From Manduca sexta (Eukaryota; Arthropoda; Insecta; Lepidoptera; Sphingidae), in assembly GCF_014839805.1 (NCBI RefSeq), contig NC_051140.1:11243826-11307825 (forward strand): a stretch of DNA of 64,000 nt, written 5' to 3'. Positions 32,101 to 44,100 of the stretch are shown here, piece by piece; the first letter of the stretch is position 1, and each line of letters opens with the position of its first letter. Under the pieces are notes generated by a model, which worked only from the letters and a program-made list of their open reading frames with translations, had not been told where the DNA came from and did not search any database. The translations under genes and the position numbers were made by a program.

Positions 32101-35100
32101 CTCATATGGCTTTATTTCAAATATAATTTATTACCACTATAATGGAAAAAATATTTTTATCGGATGGTAATCTATAACAGCGGCGATAGCCTAGTTGGGT
32201 GTGGAACGGACTGCCAAGACGATTGTCCGCAGGTTCAAATCCCAAGGGCACACACCTCTGACTTTTCTAAAAACATGTGTGTATTCTTTGTGAATTTATC
32301 GTTCGCTTTAACGGTGAAGGAAAACATCGTGAAGGAACCTGCACATCTGAGAAGTTCTCTATAGGAATATCGAAGGTGTGTGAAGTCTACCAATCCGCAC
32401 TAGGCCAGCGTAGTTGGACTAAGACCTAATCCCTCTCAGTAGTAGAGGAGGCCCGTGCTCAGCAGTGGGCAAGTATATAATACAGGGCTGATATTATTAT
32501 TATTATCATCATAAAGAGGGTTTCTATTTCCCTATACTTTGCCCCCCCCCCCCTCCAAGTATTCCCTCCCAACTCTACTCCGGGCACCTGCAGCCGCTAA
32601 GGGCATTCCAAAATCCCATTCGCAAATTCCCCCGATGTAGACTGCAGGGATGCCTACTAAAAAAATTACATTATTAACTTTTTACGAATACTATACCATA
32701 TTAAGATTTTTTATCAGTCTGCTATTATTTGAATTACCTTTCCTTTCTAACATGTAGCGTAAATTCAACATTTACCTGATCTTTGGTATTAACATCTGCA
32801 GATTTTAAGATTCAATTTCGTATAGCACACTTTCGATAAGTATAAAACTTTAATAAGTCAATTCCGCAAGAGTAGGTAAATAATGATCTTAGGAAAACGG
32901 TCATATACCTTGTGATGGCTGCGCTGTGGTCGAGGGAGATTTTGTTGTCGATTCGCCTGAACAGAAAATAAACTCGTAATAAATATGGTATTAATAAATT
33001 TATATAAACTGGTGGTAGGATATAGTTTATATCTGCCCGGATAACGACCAACGTACACAAGGTGTTAATACCGTCATGGAGGCTCACGTAAGTGCGTCGC
33101 GTTCCGGGATCAGCCTGTGTACATCCGCTTCCAACAGGCCGACATCATTGTATCGACAGCAGAGTAGTAATCGTCACTCGTCAGTCGACATTCTATTGGA
33201 CTCTACTCCACTTACCATCAGATAAAGAGAGGTAATGTACCATGCCCAAATAAATAAAAAATTAACTTAAGTATTAAGAAAATTATTAAAAAAAGCAAGG
33301 ACATGTTGCCTGCAGTTGAAACGTAGTTTCAGCTATAATATTTATAGAATCGCGAATCGTCAATGTAAAGATGGAAGTCGCGTGACAGATCTAGTTATCT
33401 AACTCTTTATATTAAAACGTTTGTAAGATATTCTAGTCTTTTGTAATTTTGGTATTTTAGAAATAAAGTCGTGTTTGAAAGTGTCTGTGGTATTTTTTGG
33501 ACCATAACTAGTTTGTGCCTCAGTTCAACATATACATCAGCTATTGGAAGTACTACGTCACATCATTAGTATAGAAATGGAGACATAATTGTTAATTACA
33601 CATCTATATTACCATAAAAATTGCATGTAAATTACAGATATGTCGTGTATATAAGACCTTTGTTAGGCACAAATTTGTCATAAGTTTTCAAAATTTTTGT
33701 ATTTCTTATATGTTCACATTAAAAAAAGTTACAATCTATAATTGAATGTTATATAAAATGAGAAAGAAAAATCAGGATATAATGATGTATTTAATAAAAG
33801 TGTACGAGTATGTAGTTTTAGTTGCATAATTCTGATATTTTCAAAAAAAGATATGTATTCAGTGAAAAGTGAATTTATTATAAGGTCCAGTAACATATAC
33901 TTTTGTAATAATATATAATTTTTACCTCTAGTTGTTGTTTTGCGTGCGCATTTCGCCGGCGAGGGAGGAGCTGTATGAAAACATATTTGTGTGTTATGTA
34001 TCAGTTTTATAAATTAGTTGAAATTCGTATTCGATCTATAATATATTGGAGTATTTAAATAATTGAAGCATAGGAATGCACCATAAAATTAAACATTAGA
34101 AATATTCTTTTAATTGCATTACTAATTGTAACATCAAAGTGAGATAGTAATATGATTTGGTTACAAAGATTTGTAAACTTTAAAGATCATGCAAAAAAGT
34201 ATTTGTGGGTAATGTTGCTTAAGTAATGCATTTTATAACATGTTTAGCCAAAGATATTTGCTGCTTTGTATCATAATATCACATTTTACTGAGAAAATTT
34301 CAAATATAATGTTGAATTTAAATAATTCAATATAAACACGATCCCGCTGCGCGGAGTATTTGTTGAGATTTCTCAACTAGATAAATTTCTGTTGTAGTAG
34401 AAATATTCAGAAGATTAATGATGCCTCATAACATAATACAATTTATACTGTAAATAGAAGTTATCAAATCTTTTTGCATACGTCCACAGGTGTCTACAAA
34501 CTTCATTCTCGTGGTGTTTGAATGTATATATTTTTCTCGCATAGTGTAGAGTGATAGTGTAACAATTTGGTCGTAAGAATTTAAATCAAAATTTAATGAT
34601 ACTAAATAATAATATTGATTTCTTTATTCATTAAATGCATAGAATAACATTTCAATTCACAAAAAATATGACAGTTTTAAGCGTGGCGCAGACTACCAAC
34701 TCTTAGTTGTACGAATATATTTGGTACAAATAACGCGTTAATGGCTTCTATACATTTCACTACAGGCAACAGTCTCATTGGAAAAAATAATTACGGGTGA
34801 TGCTTTTATATACTACACGCGCATGTAATTAATTATTTCATTGTATGGGTTAATTGTTAAACACATGGCATATACGATATGCCCTACTGTTATTAAACCT
34901 AGATCTTTAAAACCTCTACTCATAATATGTATTAGGTAACGTTTTGTTAGCTAACATAAATTGCTTAGTCCGCGCAGAAATACAACATCTGAGTACAACT
35001 AAACATTGGTAGCGCGCGTCAAGCTTTACAATTATATTTGGAAAGAGTAACATAAAAGTACAAAACTAACTGCCATTACTAATTCATCTGATTGTTATCT

Positions 35101-38100
35101 TTATTATAATACGCTCGCGTTCAAGTCTAGATCCAGGTCAAGTAAGCTACCTTTGGACTTTGATGCAGATTTCATTCCTGCGAAAGAAATAATAAGCACG
35201 TAAGGATACTGTCAAAAATTTATATTATATAAAACGAAGAGCTTCAGGTAACTGGAGTTAATTCACGAGTATAAAATATAATTATTAAACTATAGTGCGA
35301 AATTTGAACACGAGCTGGCTTTTATAACAAACCCTATTATAAGCTTGATGACAAATTTATTTCAGAGGTCGTCCGCGTGCATATTGGGATTTTTTAGTTT
35401 CAATATAGGTATTGACGAAAACGTCAAAGTAACGATAAAATAAAGACATCCTTAACAATAAATCGAAACTTAACTTTCATTTACTTATATATATAAATCT
35501 TTTGCAACTAGAACCGATATTTATACCCGTTTTTTAGATCTTTCTTCGTGTTTGTGCTATCCGTGTTACTACTGAGAGAACATAGCTTCAAATTCGTTGT
35601 TAATATGGAATTTCCTATTAAAAACAATACTTTACTTACCGCAGTTTGAGGGTCGGACGCATCCTTTACTTTTGGGGTCGTAGACATATCCCGATTTACA
35701 TTCGCAGCTGTTGGTTTTGGGACATTTACAGATTGTGGGTTTTTTTCTAGAGGGGCATCGTTTCTCGCAGTTGATATCACACCCCGGCATTGCATTGGGG
35801 TCCCCACCACACGCTAAAATACAATAAATAATATTAGTTTCTATACCTGCGAGATAAATGTAACCTATATGCAGCAAATTTTTGTATAAAAGAAACATTC
35901 AGAGTAAGAATGATATTAAAAATAAGATTTGTAAGGTATTATATATAGTTGAATGGGACGCCCATTGTTGGTGCAGTAATTGTTTATGTTATGTAGGATT
36001 TTGTGTATTTAATTTTTTATCTTTGGTCCAACAATACACTTCTTTCTTTCTATTTGTATAGATGTTATTGATTAGTTTAATTTACAATGATTTTACGATT
36101 ACTATGACTACAACATATTGCTACACAAAAATTGTTTAATTCTTCTTTAGACGAGATTAAAATCCACTTGGGCACAAGTTAAAACCTGTTAATATTCTTA
36201 ACTAAATGGAATGTAATTTTTTAAGTAATATTAAAGTGTAGTTTATACAAAAATTTATAGCACACTTACAGTCTTCAGAGTCTGGATTACTGTCCGATTG
36301 GTCATCTCCATTTGACTCTCCCCCTGCGTCTTGGTTCGTGTTTTGATCGTCTTCCTCGTTCCCTGCTTCTTCTCCCTCAGTAGTTCCTTCTGATCCACTT
36401 TTTGTAGTGTTTGCATTTTCATCGTTTCCTCCATCGTCTCTATCATTCCCACCGTCTCCTGCATCGGATTCGCTTCCTCCATTATCTCCATCACTTCCAC
36501 CGTCTCCTCCATCGGATTCGTTTCCTGAATCATCTTCGTCGCTGTCTGATTCGTCTGAACCACTATCGTTTTCGTCTTCGCTTTCATTTTCGTCGCTTTC
36601 ACTTGACTCCCCTCTGTCGTTTGATTCCTCATCTTGATTCTGGTTTTGTTCGTCTCCTCCGTTTCCACAACCACAACATGACCAGCTAGTTTCTTCGTCT
36701 TTGTCTTCGTTTTGACCTCCACACGTGTTTTCGTCTTCATTGTCGGAGTTTGAACTACCGTCCGATTGACCACCCTGGCATGGTGACTCTTCCTCTTGTC
36801 CCGCATCGCTGTCTTCCCAACTTCCGTTGGAGGTACCTTCGCCAATATTTCTCCCGCAACCACAAGGTTCATCGGTTGAACCGTCATCAGTATCCGGCTC
36901 AGAACTGTCTGCGGTATTTAATAGGGATTATCATTTTTTTAATATAGAGTTAGGATTATTCGACTAATAATATACGATGAAAACTAAAACTTACTTTTGG
37001 TTGACCTAATTCTGATTTTTAAGTTATATAATACATTTCAAAATGTATTTAAAATTAACTTCAAAATAGTGCAATGGCAGTCAACCTAATAAAATGTTAT
37101 ATTATTGCCTATCTGAAATAATTTATGTACATTGGAGAAAATGTTACTTCAATCTCATTATAGAACTTCCTGGTTTTTGATAAATAACGATGAATCGGCT
37201 AAATAATAAACACACTAATTACCGGTTCTTAAATGAATGTTTATTAAAATACCTAATTAATCCTTTAAGGCCGCAGTTCATATAACTCAGTACATTGACT
37301 TCAAAGCTTCAACGTACAAACGCGAAGAAAATCTGCATATTACCTTTATAATTAACAATATCGAAAGATTAAAGGATGAAACTTTGTTTTTATGACAATA
37401 AATTAGCCTTTTGTCAGAATAAATATTCTCTTTTCAAAATATGGAGTTGAAACAGTTTTGTTATTATTCTTTTTAAAGTTGATTAAGATAACTGTGAACT
37501 ACGATTTAAAATATGTTTAGGTATGAATAACTTATCTATTTTCCTAGCTATGATTGGACATATAATAATATAATTAGATTAAAACTTTCCTAGAAAATGC
37601 CATTGCAGTAAGAATAGAAAGGGTTTTGTTTTTAATTTTACTGAATAACAAGCTTCCTGTTTACGTTTACCCACCTTCGCATTCGTCTATTGGAACACAC
37701 GTATCATTATCATTCCGCAAATATCCATCTTGACAGATACATCCTTTTTCACATTTAACCGATTGCATACACTGCCCCGGCTCTTCGCGTTCTGCGCAAG
37801 TCTTTACTTGACAACCGTTCGCACAATTTGACATGACTTCGTCTTCTCCACATTCTGTGATAAAATCACATTTTATAATAATTTATTTCCAAAATTATAA
37901 ACCAATTCCGCGTAAAAAATCCAGTCAATTTTTCCCGAAAGTAAACCATTTAGGTTTACTTTTTTACGCATTACGTTACCTTCTTCTTCTTCCTCTTCCT
38001 CTTCCTCTTCTGGCGTAGTAGAAGCTTCAGTAGTTGTGGTTCTTGATCTTTTAGTTGTTTTCTCTAATAAAATAAAAAAAATAATAATTTAAAATTTATA

Positions 38101-41100
38101 GATGGTAATAGTTGGTTCGATCGTAAGTATAATAGGCCAATGCTAATAAATGATGACACAACATCCAGAAATACGTCTAAAATTTGATTTAAAAGTAAAT
38201 ATAGCCCTAGCATAAAAATTAAGTCGACTGGAGAAGCAAAAGTATTGCAATAGGCTTCTAATCATAGTCAACATTCAGTTACGTTAGCTATACGTACTCA
38301 TAGATACATTATGAAATTGAAACGAGTTTGAACGTTGCTGTTACTCACGATTGCTTGCTCTTGTTGTGGTTCTAGGTTTTTTAGTTGTAGTTCCATCTAT
38401 AACAAAAAATGTATCAATGATGATGACTTTTACCTAACATTTGAGAGATCTTCGTAATATATTTTATTACATCGAGGCAGAAATTATTGAATTCGCTCCA
38501 TTGAGAATAGTTCTTATCAAAATTAAATTATACAAAGTATCGTTTGAGCGGCGAAACCAAAACTGAAAACTTATTTACAGTTCTTAAAATGTCTAAGGAC
38601 TAGACAAAGAATGCATATAAATATCTTAAATGGTAAAAATAATAAATATTACGATGTAAAGGATGGAATGGATCAAGTGCTAATGAAATAAAACTTATCG
38701 GTTACAATAAAAACGAGTACACGCCACAGTTCATATAAAAACTCAGTATATGTTTGGTCGCAAATTTTGGCTTACGTATACTCCTACCTAATTAAAATTA
38801 TAAAGTATAGTTGTATATTAATCACTATTTGCCGATTGCATCTTCCGTCTAACAGTTTGAAAAGCAAAACAATGTTGATTAGATTCTCATAAATATTTTT
38901 TATGAATGCACACTGTTAAAATTTTAGTATTATTTTTGGACATATGACATGTCCGCCTGGCTGTCTGATATACAACGCGCAGACAAACCCTGGCCAGTCT
39001 AGAGTTATGAAATTTTGTACTAGTGTTCCAATAACGGACGTAAGCACTAAATGGGTTTTTCAAATTACGTCCCATGAAAGCTGACTGCCTCAGTGAATTG
39101 TATTACGGTATGATTGCAATGCTGAGGACTATGTGATATTTGGTTTTTCTACTCATTATCAAACCAGAGTCTAGAATATGTATCCAATATGGTAGTAGGC
39201 TCGCCCACTATCACATTATGGGAACGAATACACATGGCAGAACGTGGGTGCACCAGATACGCCTCTGCCTACCCCTTTGGTAATGAATATCTTAAATGAA
39301 AGTTTGAGGGAATTCATATTTTCTGAAGTTAAAACATAAAACTGGGTTTTTAAGGGCAGTAGTTTCTTGGAGTAGTTTTTCTTTAAATATGATTAAACAT
39401 CACAGGGTATTTGGAACTCCTTCCTCTAAGACCTAATATGCAAGATCGTAATTTTTTAAGTTAGATTTAGATTATTGTTGACGGATTCCGCAAATCGTGT
39501 GTCCCGTAAGACTTTTATCTAAATTATATAATTAACTGATTAAAAATTAATTAAATAACATTATTAAAAATTGTATCTTTTATTAGAATTATTAAATTAT
39601 GAATGATTTAATTTGGAAACGATAATTTGGTTACATATTTATCTTATTTTATTCAGTCATCTTAATATATTCTTGCTTTTTATAATTTATACAACCCATA
39701 CATTGCTTACCATTACTTGACGCAGTGGTTTTTGTTTCAGGAGCCTTAGTTGTTTTAGCTTATAAATAAAATTAAGACAATATTTATGTAATGTACATTT
39801 ATTATAATATTTTTATAAGTAGTTGTTTTACTTTAAACAATATCTTACCACCGCCTGATGCCACCGTCGTTAATTTCGGTTTCTTCGTCTTTTTTCCTCC
39901 TTATTAATAAAATTTGAGTTTTAGTTTCCATTTACTTAATATTGGTATTTTAATAATTGTGCTTACAGAATTTCAATAGGAATATTCATTACTAAATCAT
40001 CTTTACCTGATTTAAGAGTTGTTGCTGGTTTCTTCGTTGTTGTAGCTTTGATGAAAATATTAAACAGTAATTATTTGTTAAGAATGCCCATGTTGCTTTA
40101 TTATTTAAGAATAAAATAATTTCTGAACTTACCCTCTTCCTGTGTTGGTGTTGTTGACTTAGGTTTCTTGGTTTTTTTATTTCCTAATTTTAAAATAAAA
40201 CGTTCGTTTTGGATTATTTTAGAAAATGTTTTAATTGTTTCGTTTAATTATATATATTTTTTAATAGCTTCTTACCACCACTTGATGCGGGAGTTGCTGA
40301 TTGAGATGGCCTCTTTGTTGTAACTTTCATATTAAGAAGTATTATTAAATAAATTGTTTTATCCTTTTAAAACCAGTTGATATACAAATTTTGTTGTAAT
40401 TAAACTCAAATTATATAAAACTTACCAGCACCTCCTGATGGAGCTGTTGTTTTGGATTTATTTGTTTTTTCTAAATATAAAATGAAACATTCATTAAATT
40501 ATTCTTTTACAATAAATTTTGATGGTTAAATATTATAAAAAGACTTACTAGCGCTAACTGGAGTTATTGCTTTTGGTGTTTTAGTTGTGGCTATATAAAT
40601 GTTAAAAATATATTAGAAATCATATGCAAATATATACATGGTAATATAAATATAATAAGGGCAAATAAACTTTATATACTATTGAAAATAACTTACCAAC
40701 GGCTGTTGTACGTTTTGATTTGGATTTCTTCGTAGTAGTTTCTTTAAATATAAAATTAAGTAAGAGACATATAATTGATTGTCATGCAACTATATAGAAC
40801 GTACATATCTGTGAATTACTTACCACCTCCGGGCGTAGGAGTAGTAGCTTTAGGTTTCCTCGTTTTTTTTCCTTAAATAAAAAATATATAATCAAAAACT
40901 CGCGTTAGGTATAATTCCAAAGTACCTAAATTCGCAATAAATAGCAACATACCGGCTGCCGGTGTGGTTTGACTCGGTTTCTTTGTTGTGGGTGCTAAGA
41001 AAAAAATGACTTGTACAAGTGTTTCATTATAAAGGAATTATCATTGTATAAATTCATAAAATAATTCTAGCTTACCTGGTTTTGATGTGGTAGTTTTAGA

Positions 41101-44100
41101 TTTGGGTTTCTTTGTTGTTGCTGCTTACAAATTAATCAAATTAGTTAAAGTTTAATGAGATCATAAACATAAATCGAAAACATCCGAATGGGACTTGCGC
41201 TCCGAGGATTCCATACAAATGTGTAAGGTATCTAAGTATATATTATGTTAGTTTAGACTTGACAAACTTAAATTTTCCGTTCGGTCCATAGACACGGTTA
41301 TCGCACCAACCGCAAATAATAAGTTTGTATTATTGAATTAGCTTTTTTTTGTTATAAAAGTGCATATTTATGATTTTCATATGAATTGCTTTGTATGTGC
41401 TCAAAGACATTGCGTGGCAAGTTTCAAGATTCTAGGTCAACGGGAAGTACCCTAAAGATTTTGATTCTCTTGTGAAATTACAAAATAGCTCTTTCGTGAG
41501 AAAAGGGGCCTTTAGAGACATACAGACACATAAAAAGCGAACATATAGGGCCTACTATTGAGCTACGAAACTATTAATAATATAATTTATGCAGAAATAG
41601 CTTACCTGCCGCTGATGTTGTCTTCATTGTAGTCGTTGCTTTGTATAAAATTGTTTTTATTTAGATATTTTGAAATATTTGGCAGAATTTAAGATAAAAC
41701 TTAGCCGCAAGTAACGCACTAGAAAATATTATTGTATTTTGAACGACATATAAACTATAATTCACATGAAATGATTTTTTCAAGAATTGGAATTACATCT
41801 TAGTTTCCTATTATATACATTCAAATAAAAATCATTTTAACAAAAAATTAAACCCCCTTAAAAAATCACCCAAAATCAAAAAATAATTTCACAGACCCTA
41901 ATCTCTGCGGATCATTGGTGAGAATAGATAATAAACATCTATTCCGTCTGATCCATTTTCGATGCCGATGCGAATGTGGTTAGGACCTTTTATTAAAGTA
42001 GGCGGTTAGTGAAAAGTCGCTTACCTTCCTCTTCTTCGTCACCTGCTTCTGTCGTAGTGGCATCGGTTTCTAAAGCAGATATTAATGAAATTAAGTACAT
42101 ATTTATATACACTAGCTTTCACCTGCGGCTGCATGCGCATAAAAACTTTACCCAGAATAGTTTCACAGAAACTGTTCATATTTTCAGAATAAAAAGTTGC
42201 TTAAAACATTTTTTCTTATGCTAAGAGAACTAAGTTTAATATTATATACACTATACTTATAGTACACATTAGTCGCTATTTTAGTAGGTATAAAATATTA
42301 CATGGCTATATTAATAATATGATTATGATTAGCATGCAGTTAAAGTAGAAATAAAATACGACTATTTAGATTCACGCTGCCGACAAGAAATAGGCAAAAC
42401 AACCCTTTCAAAAATCAAGCACTTAAGGTGGTAGCTCAAGGTCTATTTTCATACATTTTGTTTCGGCTTTAATCTGGGTAACTAAACAAGTATTGGCAAG
42501 TAAAGAATTTAAATTCACGTCTAATTAGTGATTAGTTCTCGCAGTTGAAAGAAAAATGTAAAAATAATTAATAATCATGGATATTTCTGCCTTTAAAATT
42601 TCGTCATATTAAATTTTAAAGGCCGAAATATCCATGATTATTAATTATTTTTACATTTTTCTTCAACTGCGAGAACTAATCACTAACTAGACGTGAATTT
42701 AAATTCTTTACTTGCCAATACTTGTTTAGTTACCCAGATTAAAGCCGAAACAAAATGTATGAAAATGGACCTTGAGCTACCACCTTAACATTATACCTAC
42801 ATACTTTCGAGCACTCTTTTAATATAGTTGTTTTTCTATATATTATACTTTGTTAGTAATAAACCTAGTTACCATCCTCATCACCTTCACCATTTTCCCA
42901 ATCACCTCCGTCACCATCATCGTTCCCTTCACCGTCTCCTTCACCATCGTCGCCTTCTTCCGGATTCTCGCCACCATCTTCACGGCCACCTTTGCCATCA
43001 TCCTCGCCACCATCCTCGCCACTATCATCGCCACCATCATCGCCACCATCATCGCCACCATTCTCGCCACCATCCTCTCCACCATCATCGCCACCATCCT
43101 TGCCACCATCATCGCCACCATCCTCGTCACCATCATCGCCCTCTTGATCGTCAGTACCTTCTTCTTCTTCGGGTGATGCTGTAGTAGTTGTTGGTTTATT
43201 GTTTTTCTTAGTGGTCATTGCACCAGCTATGAATAAAATATTTTGAATTTTATTATTATACTTGGGTGTAATAGTTGTAATTCAGTCCTCTTAGTCAGGG
43301 ATATTACTATGTGCTTTCCCCGTTATATTAATGTTTATAATTATTTTCGATGATAGTTAATTTTAGAATACTTAATGATGTTCAAATTGCCATAAGAGAC
43401 ATATTTTTATTATTCATTTTTGCTTAGTTAGCATTTATTCGTCGGGAAGGTTCAGCTAACGGACACCTAAGCATTGAAAGCAGTGGAAAGGAGATTTTTA
43501 ACCTTAACATCAGCCAACTGAACTAATTATTACTCACGTAACATATATTTTGGGCCCCTATTTGGTACTATCATCCATTTTGAATCCACCACTAACATTA
43601 TTTAATACTACAGCCGCTTAACCTATTGTTGGTGACCGCAATCACAGTGGCCTCTTTTGATATCTAATAACAGGGAAAGATACCGTTTACATACTTAAAA
43701 ATCTGGTAAAAAATCCATTTCATAAGACGGTACATGCTTATATTATAGTTTCCTCCTTACCGCCCCATCTTTCTCGTTTGGCGGCAGCGGTTGTATTCGG
43801 TACGCACCCAATTCCGTTCAGTACACATTATTTGTTCGCCACAGATATCATCACAGGCCCCAACTTCTGTCTGCTGATCAGCCACGGCCGACAAAGATAT
43901 ACTGGCAACGGTTTTGAGCGCGCTGCACTCTTCGTTGGTTAGTAATTCAACTTAGGAGTATCAAAGGAAATCAACGGGTGAAAGACGACAGACTAATAAT
44001 CCTTTTGGATCAGACAGGATTGGACATAGGAACGTACCAAAACATCTGCGAAGTTTGTCAAGCCATACTTTATAGGTATGACGCACTGCCGCGATAATCT

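Noticed and set aside
32164..32364. ORFs at 32,164 and 49,501 with similar protein sequence (GDSLVGCGTDCQ…)
   Set aside because: Their similarity reflects two copies of the same SINE, not a gene family.
36255..36887. 210-codon Lys/Thr/Met-rich ORF on the minus strand, and Ser-rich or His-rich ORFs opposite it
   Set aside because: These are frame and antisense shadows of the acidic exon 36908-36270, which is the frame bordered by splice sites and consistent in phase with the TIL exons on each side.
42828..43184. His-rich and Ile/Thr-rich ORFs on the plus strand and a Met/Val-rich ORF on the minus strand
   Set aside because: All arise from alternative reading of the GATGGT-type repeat in the acidic exon 43226-42873.
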